Shown: positions 34,450 through 45,830 of the stretch, one piece after another
How the letters are laid out: the number at the start of each line of letters is the position of its first letter
How positions within the stretch are numbered: the stretch's first letter is position 1
NCBI GenBank assembly: GCA_900095095.1
Contig: FMBT01000330.1
Coordinates: 62,001 to 126,000, forward strand
Source of the DNA: Fragilariopsis cylindrus CCMP1102
Taxonomy: Eukaryota > Bacillariophyta > Bacillariophyceae > Bacillariales > Bacillariaceae
Direction: 5' to 3'
DNA: 64,000 nt
Notes under the pieces: model-generated
Database searches by the model: none
Seen by the model: only the letters and a program-made list of their open reading frames with translations
What the model was told of the DNA's origin: nothing
Program-made: the position numbers and the translations under genes

Positions 34450-35334
34450 AGAAGAAGCAACATAAACAATAAATGTTCTCCTTTGCGACTAGAGATGACA
34501 ACGACGACAAGCGATGACGATAACGATGACGATAACGATGATCAATCATCATCAACGTCAAAATCAAAATCAATGGATGATATTGCTGCTGCTGCCGTGA
34601 AGAAAGCACAACAAGAAGCAGATTATCCACCATTAATGTTAGAGCCATTCCTAGAAGCTGCCGATCCGATGTATATGGTACGAGGACCTGTCGGGGAGGG
34701 GGAAGGCGATTCTGCTTTTGTAGTTAGTCGTGAAGGTGAACCAACAAAAGATGAATTAACAAACGAAAATCTGTACCAAATCGTTGTACGTCGTTCAAAT
34801 GTAACAGATTTAGAAGTTAATACATTAGTATGGAAATGTTTAGGATATAGATTTAATAAAAATGATGAAATATGGACACCAACAAAGGTGTTTCCAAAAT
34901 GGAAAGAACGATATCCAACACCACCTGATTTAATTGGTATGCAACATATATATACAAAAGAAGTTGATCGTGATAATTTAAAAAATAATCAACGACTAAC
35001 GGTTAGTGTCCCCATGGAAAATAAACAAAGTTTAAAAACATTCTTAAGACCAATAGGATTTACTGGATATAAAATATCAGAATTAACACCTAATTTAACA
35101 AGAAGAGCACAATGTACTAATTGGTTACTATATTATCGTGAAGAATTATTTGGTTATACGCTAGATGAATTAATTGAAAAACGTAAATTAAAAAGAGATA
35201 AGGAAGAAAATGATCAACAACAACAACAACAAGAAAATAATATCAATAGTCAAGACGAGAGTGGTGATGGCGACAAGGACGCCGATAGTAGTGTTGATAA
35301 AAATTGGAAACCACCCGTCAAAGAAGTGTTTTAA
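34291..35334 (+). CDS. Plastid-targeted DUF1823 family protein
   Basis: 347 residues from the ATG at 34291. It starts with a clear secretory signal (MTKASILLVVVIFSTTCNA) followed at once by Phe (FQIAS), the ASAF-like cleavage motif of stramenopile plastid presequences, then a Ser/Arg-rich transit region. After an Asp-rich stretch comes a conserved ~150-residue domain seen in cyanobacteria and plastids (DUF1823): LEVNTLVWKCLGYRF, FPKWKERYPTPPDLIG, IYTKEVDRDNLK, VPMENKQSLKTFL and YKISELTPNLTRRAQCTNWL. The C-terminus is Gln/Asp-rich. Function in the family is unknown, and stromal location is inferred. An in-frame upstream extension to 34147 exists but would mask the signal peptide. Confidence 0.88.
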
Positions 35335-35808
35335 GAGAGATGGGCTAAAGCACTGTACACTGTATTTGTGATACACAATCAGCACAGTTTTGGGCTTCCT
35401 ACGAGTAGCGCAATATGGTGCCAATATCTATCCAAGCTAAACTTACTTTTAATTCGCTATAGGCAGGGAGTGAGTGGTATGAACAAGAATATTACCGTAC
35501 GTTACGTTACCCTTTCTCGTCTCGAAATAAATAATCTAATGTGAAAATAATATAGTTCCAAATTTACGGACTAAACTAAAAATTAATATCTAAACATTTA
35601 TTATGTATTATTATATGTCATGTATGCAAGCAATTATACTTGTATTGCAAAATTAATCTTGAATAGCTGTGCGCCGTGAGTGGTGACTTCCAATATCACA
35701 ATGGCGGGCAGCAACAGCATCAGAAGACGAAAAAACGTATGGATGCACTTTCCTTCAAACAAATCCATTTACGTCATGCGTTGTCGAGATAATCTAATTT
35801 CACTTCTT
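35335..35808. other. Convergent 3' flank
   Basis: AT-rich spacer between the 3' ends of the DUF1823 and MFS genes. Nothing recognisable. Confidence 0.4.
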
Positions 35809-37595
35809 TTAAGTCATTTCCACATAGTTCTTTCCTTTCTCCGTACCACCAATATCACCCGAGTACGTACCGGAATTGTGCTGATGTTCTTCATCTTCCT
35901 TGATAACAGGAATGGATTCGTGTTGATTGGTTTCTGCAAGAGTTTCGGGCATACAGAAAAAGTACAATGCGGCGGGAACTATCGACATAACACACAAAAT
36001 CCAAAATGCTTGTAGGTATCCATAATCTTCAGCTAATGCTTGACCTAAGTATCCAGAAACAGTACCTCCGATACTCATAGCTGCTGTTGTTAGACCCAAA
36101 GTTAATCCGAACCGGCCAGTTCCTCCACTAATATCACTCGTCACTAAGATGTACATAGTACCGAACGTACCAGCACCTACTCCATCCAAGATTTGTGTCG
36201 AAAGTGTCACAGCCTGCCACCAAAGAGTGGCTTCTCCATCACCCTTGTAAGTTAATAGAAGCGCTAATATTGCACATCGGATGGGAACGATAATAAGACC
36301 GATCAAGAACAACCATTTCCGTCCGTACTTGCCGGAATATGTACCACAAATCTTAGCAGCAAAGACCATAACAACTTGTGCAACGGAGATACACATACCA
36401 CTCATCAATATACCGACACTACCATTACCAATCGCTAGTGTTTGCATAACCAATGGTAGAATAGTTCCATTCGAAACATGGAAGAGAAAACAAACGGCAA
36501 TAAAAAGTAATAGAATCGGATCACGTAGGATTTGAAGTGGCGTATCTGCCTTCGGTGTACCAATAATACTATCAGTTGGAGTAGATTGATTTCCACCTAA
36601 TCCGAAAACGAAACTAGGTTTGTTGTTTAAATTCTTTGCTTTCGAAGATACATCCGATGATGTGTGTTGTAGTGGTGCACCTTCGTCGGTACCACCACCT
36701 GGAGGAGCGTAGGAAGATTCCTTCGCATTCTTATCATTGTCACTGCCGGCTTCCTTCTTAAGACCACGAGCAGCATCATGATCGATATCTCCAGGTTTGA
36801 TTTTGTTTAAAAAGAATAGAAAGAATACGCATGAAATGGGGCTAACCGCGAATAAAAGTCCGATGTTTGGATATAAGATGTAGGCAATGATAGAACCAAT
36901 CTGAACCAAAATGGCAGTCCCTAAGTGATTCATCATCTCATTCGTTGCGACTTGTTGTGTCATACCAACTGAACCAACAATACCCTGTGTGATACTATTC
37001 AAACCACATGGGATGAATGATGTAACACCACCCTGAATGAATTTAATAAATACCATAAGCATGAAATTATTTTCATCAGCAAACATTGCCGTGAGTACTG
37101 TTAGTACCGTCGTTAATGCACCCGCCGTGGATAGCCAAAGTAATTTTTGTTCCGTATAATCATATAAGTATCCAGCTGGTGCTTGAAATAAAAATTGAGA
37201 CATTCCAAAAACGAAAAATAACATGCCAACTTGCTTTTCTGAATATCCCTTAGCCACAATCAAAAATGCACTTTGCATATTGATCTTTATTTTTTCATTT
37301 TAGATGTTAGATAGAACCAGTCAATCAATCGCCAGGGAGAAGTAGAATATATGAGTTACATGAATTGTCATAGAAACAAAAGTTACAAAGAAAATATATA
37401 AAAGTAAAGAGGGAACGGAACGCAACGCAAGGAAACCGGGCAAACGTTTGCCTATTCTGTTATATATTATATAACGACAGGAATACATACCATGGTAAGA
37501 CCATCACGAAGCTCTCCAAGAAAAAGGGCAGCCCATCGTAGATTGTACTTAGTATTTTCCTTCCTCTCGTTCTTTCCGACGATACTATCCGACAT
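35809..37595 (-). CDS. Major facilitator superfamily transporter
   Basis: 526 residues in two exons. Exon 1, 37491-37595, starts MSDSIVGKNERKEN and ends at the donor GTATGT. Exon 2 starts at 37284 after ..AAATAAAG. The join reads LRDGLTM-INMQSAFLIVAK, completing helix 1, which the longest single frame lacks. The first six-helix half contains GYSEKQVGMLFFVFGMSQFL and QAPAGYLYDYTEQK. A ~100-residue charged loop (KPGDIDHDAARGLKK...) joins it to the second half (LLLFIAVCFLFHVSNGTILP, YSGKYGRKWLFLIGL motif A, GLTTAAMSIGGTVSGYLG). The C-terminus is acidic. It belongs to the MFS_1 drug/metabolite-type carriers. The substrate is unknown. Coding is intact. Confidence 0.87.
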
Positions 37596-38587
37596 GATAT
37601 TATATCTATTCGACAGAACCCAGGCTTTCTTTTTCTTTTCTTTCTTTCTTTCACTATTCTTTACGTCGTTCGATATGGCTGTGTATATAAGTTGGTCCTA
37701 CTGTATTAAGAAATTTTAATACATTCAACCAGTTGAAAGGGTGTGTCTCTCATCCCAACAAATAAAATTCCTTTTGTTTTAAATTCAGGTGTACTGTAGC
37801 ATTTATCGAGCATGCATATAAAAAAATATTGGATCGGAATGTTAGATACATTAATAAAGCCGTTGTGAGATCAAAAATAAACCGAGAATAACGGTCTAAC
37901 CCGCCTTGTAACACGTGCAAGGCAAAAAAGCGCTGACATGCTCTTTACAATGATGTACTGCATTTTTCTTAGTACGCCTTTACGACTCGACTGACTAATT
38001 CGACTCAAACTCAAACGCAACTGAAACACAAAAAGAAAACAAAAAAGTAATCAACAATGGACATACACAAGCAAAGACGAATGCATCCATCTATACATAG
38101 GAGTATAAAAGATCGAATACTAGCTTAGATTTATTTGTGATATAATCAAGCAATAATATCAATCGACCGAAGGGATAATATGTCGAGTTGCTCAAAATGA
38201 ACTCAAAAATTGATTCTATTTCACACCGTATGAGGAAGTTTTCAGGCGACTATCTACCGATGAATTTTTTCTTCTAATTTTTCCGGTAATGCAACGAACG
38301 TTTTTTTTTGTTCACTCTATGATGTGAAATTCGACATATATTATATCTCATAAAAAATTCCAACCATCATTCTCTCGCCTTGTTGAGTGAATAATCGAGC
38401 ACCTCATCCATTCCGCACAACGAGAAACTAGTTGTTTGTTCCACAAAATAACAAGTCAATACCATCTTGCTAACCATCTATCACCGCCGCATCCATCCGC
38501 ATCCGCACCCGCACCAAGTTCTTCTCTATCGAGTATCTCAACAAGTTCTCAACCAAGCCTTTCCACCAAGCATCCATCCGCATCACG
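37596..38587. other. Intergenic spacer
   Basis: About 1 kb upstream of the MFS gene. It contains TCCATCCGCATCCGCACCCG-type short repeats near 38488-38590 close to the next coding stretch. No gene recognised. Confidence 0.4.
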
Positions 38588-39196
38588 ATGTCTACTAGTA
38601 TCAAGAAAATCGTAGTTATTCAGTAGTAACAGCCGAAGCAGCCGAACCCAGTTGCTATGCTAAATTTGTACCAATCCTTGGTCCTGATATTCTCGGTGCT
38701 ATCTTCGAGTTTCTTACGCTGGACGCAATCTATACTTTTGCCCTGAAGCACGCAAGAAAGGCGATATTGTTTCTCTTCGAAGTATCGTGTATGCTCTTGA
38801 TAATTGGAAACGCAATAGAGACACCTATTTTGAAGAAATGGTATCTATCTTTGATCTTGGCTGGTCCCATCTTCTCGCATTGGAATCTATTGTCACCCCT
38901 CGAAATCAACTGTTTTGGATAATATTTTTGAATACCTATCGGAGAATGATATCTCTAATTTAAAGCAGACTGACATGTTGTCCGATGATTGTAAGAAGAA
39001 CCCGCTTTACCTAAAATTTATGAAACTAAAGAGTTCTAGTGATCGTGGTCGGAAAAAATACTACGAGTATTATGACATTGACGATGCTGATGCTGATGCT
39101 GATGCATTACATTTGCGAATGCGTCTCAGCGTCGCAAGCATTATTTGCGTATTTGCGTATTTCGTATTGCGTTTATCATCATCATCATCATCATAA
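38588..39196 (+). pseudogene. Unidentified broken gene, possibly F-box-like
   Basis: Coding-like text on plus is spread over frames. An ATG at 38588 opens MSTSIKKIV. Another frame then reads CYAKFVPILGPDILGAIFEF and LTLDAIYTFALKHARK. A third reads KKGDIVSLRSIVYALDNWKR and FDLGWSHLLALESIVTP. The last (38915 on) reads NIFEYLSENDISNLKQTD and NPLYLKFMKLKSS. The ILGxIFEFLTLD and LDNIFEYLSENDI pieces look like F-box-type helices, a weak similarity only. At least three single-base changes would be needed for one frame. It is either an indel-damaged gene or a relic. Confidence 0.4.
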
Positions 39197-39476
39197 ATGG
39201 AAGCATTAACTGAAGAAGAATACAATTCCTCTAGCTCCTGATACGTCTGAGCATTACTAGAAATATGACGAAGGATCTTCAAAAGATAAATAAAGAATGA
39301 CAATAGTAAGCCTACAGTGATAGGGACTAGCTAGCTCTTTAAAAGTAAAATTTGATAGTATTATCTGAATAATAAGTATTATTAAAATAAATGTTGTCCA
39401 CCGGAAATCCAAGATATCGCCCCGAAAAGATCAATTTATTGCTACAGTCACATATATAGAAAAGCATTATACATTC

Positions 39477-41457
39477 TTAGGGCGCCTTACACGCCACCTT
39501 CAATGCGGGAATAATAAACTTTATAACCAAAAAGCTGTAGGGTGCCGTCCAAATAAAGCTGTCGACACGATCCATAATTCCACCATGTTCTGGAATTAAA
39601 TTTCCAAAATCTTTCAGTCCAGCATCACGTTTTAACATCGATGCGGTTAAATCGCCAATCAAACCCAGCAGGGCTAAGATTGTTCCATGGATTGCACCCG
39701 TTAAAACAAAATGTGGCCATTTTTGTGCCCATGCACCTGCAATAGAAAACAACGAACTTGCAATACAACCCCCAATGACACCCTCAACAGACTTGTTTGG
39801 TGACGTCGCACCGGCAGCGGGTGATATAGTACCAAGTTTCGTTTTACCGTATTTCCGTCCAACAAAGTATGCACCGACATCTGAAAATGCTAAACTAATC
39901 CATGACCAGAAAATGAATACAGCACCATTCGTTAATGGAAAAGTTAGGGAGATGATCTTTGGTACTAAGAATCCGAATTTTTGTTGTAGAAAAGTCCTCA
40001 TTGCTAACGTTACAGGAAATAATCGTGTTGGTTCCATCAATTCAGCAGAACCAATTGTACGTATCCGTACCCAAAAACTTGGCACATATCCTAAGTAAAA
40101 CATCCCCGTGAAGGTTGTAGCAATTTCTGATATGTTGCTATCCTTCTTCTCATGGTAAGTTTCCATATCATAGCCCATAAACCAAACATTGGTAGACACA
40201 ATTGATGCAAATCGGGTGCAAATAAAGCCTTTATATGTTGTTAATAAATTGACGATGGCAATATAAATGAAATAATAAACAATACGAAAATGAAAATAAT
40301 AAACAAGACCGCATTTATGTATCAATGTAGAAAGGGAACAAATAATACGTAAAGTTAGGGCACAATGTAATCATGATGCATTAAGAAAAATACAAGCCGT
40401 GGTTAACGACAAAATCTTGATATTATCAATCAATCAATCAATCAATAATAGTAATAATACTAACTTATTATATATACAAATACGTACCGTAACAAACATA
40501 CTAGTAGCACCAACAACAGAAATCCTTCGAGCAGGGAATACACCAGTATTCATAATCATACGATAGTATTCAAGTTGACCTAATATAGTAATTAAACAAA
40601 ATAATCCTGTAAAGATATAATTACCACTAAACACCCATCCAGCAACAAGTGCACCCATAACAGCACCAAATAAGACCGAACGTTGTTTTTTCGCAACCTT
40701 TTTCTTTGTTGGTACTGCTGCTAGTTGGGTTTTAGCAGTATCAGCATAAGGATCTTCAGTTGCAACTGCAACGACAGCGGTAGACTCTGACTTATCATTA
40801 TTATTTTCATCTAATATAATGAGCATATCATCACATGCCTTTAATAGTCGTTCCTTTGCTTCTTCGCTTTTCTTGCTGCCGTCCGATGATGACGATGATG
40901 ACGATGATGATATAGTGCCTTCATCATCTGCTTGTTGATCATCAATATTTGTTGCGTATTCATTACTTAATACGTGTTGCATATCCCGACAGTTTGTGCA
41001 ACTTTATCATTGGCAATTTTAGACCGTGCCGACGTATCGGTATCTTTCCATAATTGTTTTGCATACCCTGTATATAATCGATATGCTTTTTTCGGTATTT
41101 TATACCAAAATGAAAATCCTGTCGGTTTTCTTTTTTTACTGATACCAGCACTACTTGCAGTGTCAGTATCAGTATTAGTTTCGTCAGTCGCAGTCCGCCA
41201 GCTGCACCAGCAGCATTATTTGTATCATCGCTATCGCTATCGATCGACGACGAGAAGATCATGGTATCCTTTTTCAATGAAATTCTTGTTGTTTTTGGAG
41301 CGGAGTTGGCGATGGCGATGGCGATGGAAGGAACAGTGGTAGTAGTAGAAACAGTAGAAGCTACCGTAGTTCGCGAAGATGAGAATTTTGTAGGAACAAT
41401 AAATCCCATCACGGAGGATGATGATGATCCTGGAAATAGTACGACTAGTATCGTCAT
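39477..41457 (-). CDS. cdsA: Plastid phosphatidate cytidylyltransferase (CDP-DAG synthase)
   Basis: Makes CDP-diacylglycerol from phosphatidate and CTP, the precursor of phosphatidylglycerol in plastid membranes. The C-terminal half carries the family signature SVEGVIGG then GLIGDLTASMLKRDAGLKDF and PEHGGIMDRVDSF. Upstream helices include SVLFGAVMGALVAGWVFSGN and LGQLEYYRMIM. An intron at 40229-40487 (minus sense GTACGT...ATAAAG) joins TSMFVT to ALFAPDLHQLCLPMFGLWAM. The N-terminus (MTILVVLFPGSSSSSVMG-F) suggests a plastid presequence, and the preplastid region FSFWYKIPKKAYRLYTGYAK is conserved-looking. Frame changes occur near 41150, 40985 and 40150 without splice signals, most likely assembly indels. 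Confidence 0.88.
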
Positions 41458-42271
41458 AAAATATTAACAGCATCATCATGGACGGCGACGGCGACGACGA
41501 ACAACAGCAACACCGTCGTTTTGGGTTACTGTTATTATTATTGCTTTGTCGTCTTCTCATTATTTTAAGTCCCTGTTCTTTTAAATTTTGTATTCTTTTC
41601 TATTCAGATTTCCTCGTACTGTATCAATTATCGATTGGAAGCACAAGGAGATGAAATTAAAAGGCTTGTCGGAATCAATGAAGAGATGATTTATTTTCCA
41701 AATTAAGAAATCCTGTCAATAGCTAGTTGTGATTGCAAATGACTAGAATTGGATTTAAAAAAATATTAGAATGCATAAAATATCTCAACGACAATACTGT
41801 ACTTCATTACTGTACTTCTAATACTTGTATCCGAAAACAAGAAAAAAACATCATGATGCGCTCGATGCTTTCAAAACAAAATAGTTTTAGGTGAGTGCGT
41901 ACTAAGTACGTACTTCACTAAGCTTTGTTTTAAGATACTATTCTGAATATGCGTCTAGTACCAAGGTACAATACCTACACTATGGTGGAATCATATAAAA
42001 GGATGTATACGGCTCACTCATTCGATTCAAACAAACATCTAACGCCGAATATCGCAGTCCTGTGAAATGAGGAATTAATGAGAATAATCAAATCAAGCGT
42101 GGACTAAGCGCAATCAATCTCTGCAAAACAAAACAAAAGAACAAAAACAAAAATTTCTTTTGAACTACTATATCATTACTCTTTTGGAACTACTGTAACT
42201 AATTGATCTACTGTACCGCTAAAGTATTGCTGATTGCCTACTGTACAACAGGACAAGTATTGTTATATAGT
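41458..42271. promoter_or_regulatory. Divergent intergenic region
   Basis: Lies between divergent cdsA and the Pro-rich membrane-protein gene. It includes a near-palindromic GTACTAAGTACGTACTT at 41899-41915. No gene. Confidence 0.4.
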
Positions 42272-42994
42272 ATGACGATCCGCAATAATAATAGTAATGA
42301 TAAATCATTTGCATCGCAAGCGCCAACAGAAGAAACAGATGATGCAGTAGTAGCTTTTAACGTGAACGCTGATGTCTTCAATGAAGATAATATTCCATTT
42401 GCACACGCTTCAAGTGAAGTTGAACTTAGTAGTATTAGTGGTGGCGGGTTGTCAACATCAACAACAGCTGCTAATAGTGGATTATACGGACAACTAAATA
42501 CTACAACTAATGCTGCTGCTCCGACGACCCCCATGATTGCTTATTCTACTGGAAAACCACCACAACCACCGCCGCCATCACAGCAACCACCACCACCACC
42601 ACAGCCGCGATTCTCATCATCTATCGCTGTTACGACAGGTGCACCAGCACCAACACCAACTTCTACGACTCAAATTACTTCTACCAGTACTGCAACTACT
42701 ACTACTCGAGGTAATAGTAGACGAAACAATAATAATTCACAAAATTGTTGTTCAGGTTTGACTTGTGGTGGAATTACTGCTATTGTACTATCAAGCATAT
42801 GTGTTTGTTGTATAGTACCAACCTTATTATTTTTGGATTTTTGGAGAATTGGATCAGAATTGAACAATGGTGACGGAATTTGGGAAGCTTTTAGCTATTA
42901 TATTAGTAATAATTGCGGTTTGGGGTTGGGGTACAGCAATGGAATGACTTTGGAAACTCAAACTTACGGAAACAATATGATAATGGCAAATTAA
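42272..42994 (+). CDS. Pro/Thr-rich single-pass membrane protein, unknown
   Basis: 240 residues from the ATG at 42272. I do not recognise a family. The N-terminal half is acidic then Ser/Thr/Ala-rich, with a poly-Pro/Gln segment (KPPQPPPPSQQPPPPPQP) and a Thr-rich linker. A Cys pair (NCCSGLTCGG) leads directly into one hydrophobic helix (ITAIVLSSICVCCIVPTLLF), followed by ~55 residues with Gly/Asn/Tyr. The CC motifs beside the helix are possible palmitoylation sites. Topology could be a type III or tail-region membrane protein. Confidence 0.55.
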   Translation: MTIRNNNSNDKSFASQAPTEETDDAVVAFNVNADVFNEDNIPFAHASSEVELSSISGGGLSTSTTAANSGLYGQLNTTTNAAAPTTPMIAYSTGKPPQPPPPSQQPPPPPQPRFSSSIAVTTGAPAPTPTSTTQITSTSTATTTTRGNSRRNNNNSQNCCSGLTCGGITAIVLSSICVCCIVPTLLFLDFWRIGSELNNGDGIWEAFSYYISNNCGLGLGYSNGMTLETQTYGNNMIMAN

Positions 42995-43231
42995 TGACTA
43001 AATGGAAACTAAAATGGAAAAAAATTACCTCTATCATCGTTTGTGATTGTGTATGGCGGTCACCGTCCGTCCTGCCTCGACTCGACTCGACTCGACTCGA
43101 CTTCATTCATAGTAAAAGAATGACTACCTAATACATACCTAACCTACTTTTAATTTGTATTTACGGTATAACCTATAGATAGATTAAAGAATAGTGTAGA
43201 GACTAGTTAGTTACTATTAATAACATTTTCG

Positions 43232-43266
<35 letters not shown>

Positions 43267-43998
43267 CAGCGTACCTATATACCAGGAATAGTTGATTATG
43301 ATGATGAATACTTTTGAAATACTTATACTAATACTATTGTCGATATTTATATCGTCTTGGAATGAGCCTCCGAAAATTCTGATGTAACTGTTCCTCATGA
43401 GAAAAAGTATAACCGGGTTGTACTATTTTTGCTGCGTGAAAGGTCGGCATTGGCTCGTCGATGCGATTTAAACAAGTTAGGATAGAGAAGACGAACAAAC
43501 AGAACATAATACATCGACACCCAAACGATGATGATGATGATGATGATTCCCAAGACTGATAACGTCATCTATAAAAGCAATGTTATCTTCGTTGAACACA
43601 GGACAATATATTAGATGAAAATTCCAGAAAACAGAACGAACGAATATAATACAAACAAACAGCAAGCGGAGAACTTTGTAAATATATGTGTACCTGTCGG
43701 TATTTAGTATACACTGATAGATTTCAACAGTACAATATATTATAACATAACTAGGATTTACCAGAATAAAAATAGATATAATTTAACTGAAAGTTATATG
43801 TTAGTCGGTGTCGTAAGACATGTTCGTATGCATTATATTCATTTGTAGTATCTATACTCTATATTCATTCATTCTTTTTCTTAATTAGATTGGACCCGCT
43901 TCTACCAAGCGTCGGATGATATCCTCTTTCTTTTTCATGTTCGTATGCATTATATTTATTTGTAGTATCTGTACTTTATATTCATTCATTTTTCTTAA
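42995..43998. other. Convergent intergenic region
   Basis: No gene. It holds a CGACT pentamer repeat (43076-43101), the AT microsatellite, and the downstream copy of the 114-bp duplication. Confidence 0.5.
43233..43264. repeat. (AT)n microsatellite
   Basis: About 16 perfect TA units 3' of the Pro-rich membrane-protein gene. Confidence 0.95.
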
Positions 43999-44044
43999 TT
44001 AAATTGGACCCGCTTCTACCAAGCGTCGGATGATATCCTCTTTC
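43817..44044. repeat. 114-bp tandem duplication covering the 3' end of the SAP gene
   Basis: Two tandem copies, about 43817-43930 and 43931-44044, with the landmark TTGGACCCGCTTCTACCAAG at 43890 and again at 44004. Both contain CATGTTCGTATGCATTATAT. The inner copy includes the last 15 codons and stop of the minus-strand gene. The outer copy is non-coding and differs at a few positions. Confidence 0.93.
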
Positions 44045-45830
44045 TTTCCACCCTGTAATAGATTACGTCTACGCAATTTAGGGCGGAGCTGATGGACCGT
44101 CAAGCAAGCAAATTCCGATTGATATAGTGTAACTAGCTTACGGATCAATTTTGATTTCGACCCTGTAGTATCACCTTTCCGACGACGCAACAAAGATCGG
44201 AGCTCGTCCGACTTCATTGCCTCGTAACGAGAAATGTCCAATGCACCATCACCATAACACGGAGACATATATTGCATAGGCTCTACCATAGAGTTTTTGA
44301 ATAATGATGGTGGAGTGAGGAAACTTCCCTCGTGACTAGTACGACGACCGGAAGGAGTTGTAGGTTCTTTTTTTGCGTTGTCGATTTCATTCTTATTCGT
44401 TGTGGTAGACGCCGATGAAGAGGAAGAAATCCAAACTAGTCGTAATCCCCACCAGAGTCCACATGCCACAAAAAGTAGGGTGATCGACCGAGCAAAATCG
44501 AAGACATTGTGACAGTTCAGAGCCAAAATATATGATGCAGTGGTACTGTCTTTCATGATGGCGCCACCATCTCCAACAATAACAGTGTTGACAGTCGTCG
44601 TGTCGGAAGGAATAGTAGCAATGTACAATACATCGTCATCGTCACCGTTGTGACAATTATCATTCATACATTCCTCGTTGTTACGATATTTCGAGGAATG
44701 ATTCGAAACTGGGTACATGATGCGACGATCAGCAGCGTCGATATCGATATCGATATCAGTATTAGAAACAACTGTGGTGCTATCCACAGTAGTAGTAGTA
44801 GTAGTAGTATCGCTCGTATACCTTGTTAGTAGTAAATTGAATCCAGCGCCAAATACGATACAAATGGCGGCGAAGATCATCATCATCATTCGTGCTCGTC
44901 CAATTGTAGTTGTTTTGGATGATGATAATGGACTATTATCAGAGGAAGAGGAGGCGAGGGCGAGAGGGGGTGGTGGTACAAGCAGGATTACTATTGTTTG
45001 ATGACAATGGTACAGCGGTGTTAATAGGATCCATCGTCTTATCCTTGTTGTTCTTGGTGTTTTCGTCGTCGTTCCCCCTTTCTTCTTCTACTTCCTTACC
45101 ATTATCATTATCAGCAACTACCAAACTTTCACGAAATAATAGTTTACCAAGGTCGATCATAGCGTCTAAGTCGTGACTACCGGACATCACTACTACCGGA
45201 ACTGTATCAGTAGTGGCTTCATTGGTGTTGCTACCATTGCTATGATCGCTACCCATAGCGATTCCTTCAAGGTCATCATCCGCCAACGAGGAGTCAACTT
45301 GAGAAGCTGCAAGAGACAAAGATCCACTATCGGGACTATCGTTGCCATCACCACGATCATGACCACCATCGTCTCTTCCTGATGGTTTTGATTTTGTTGT
45401 CTTGCCGCTGATGATGGGTCTGATGAAAATTATAATTATCAAAAAGCGAAGGCAAATCAACAGTCTGACTTGTAGTTGTTTCGATTGAAACATTCCGATT
45501 GTGATGAGGTTGTTGGTTGTGGTTGTTGTGATGGTTTCCACTATACTCTTGTCGCTCCGCAACAATAACAGGATCGTTGTTGTTATCGTGTTGTAGCTGT
45601 TTCCTTATTTTTGGGAGACAACTTGGGTATCATCGAAGATGGAGTGGGAAGAATGAGTTCAGGAATTCCTTCCTCATCCTTTGGAGAAGACAATGACAGT
45701 TCCTGTTCTTCTACTTCGGCTTGTAATCGTTTTTTGGCGATGGCGTTGGCGGCATCATCGTCTTTCCCAATTTCGACGATGACGATAACGGTGGTGGGGT
45801 AGTAGTCGAAGACAAAAAGTTCTTGAACAT
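43999..45830 (-). CDS. Membrane protein with C-terminal SAP-like motifs
   Basis: The likely start is the ATG at 45830 (MFKNFLSSTTTPPP). An acidic Ser/Asp-rich N-terminal half (with KRLQAEVEEQELSLSSPKDE and SHDLDAMIDLGKLLFRES) leads to two hydrophobic helices, IFAAICIVFGAGFNLLL and ITLLFVACGLWWGLRLVWI, flanking a ~110-residue Asp/Thr-rich loop. The C-terminal ~75 residues hold two helix-extended-helix motifs of the SAP type: YEAMKSDELRSLLRRRKGDT with SKSKLIRKLV, and LTVHQLRPKLRRRNLL with KEDIIRRLVE. SAP motifs usually bind DNA or RNA. Linked to membrane helices they suggest an inner nuclear membrane or plastid nucleoid tether, which is inference. Frames change near 45780, possibly near 45580, and at the C run ~44965. 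Confidence 0.6.
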
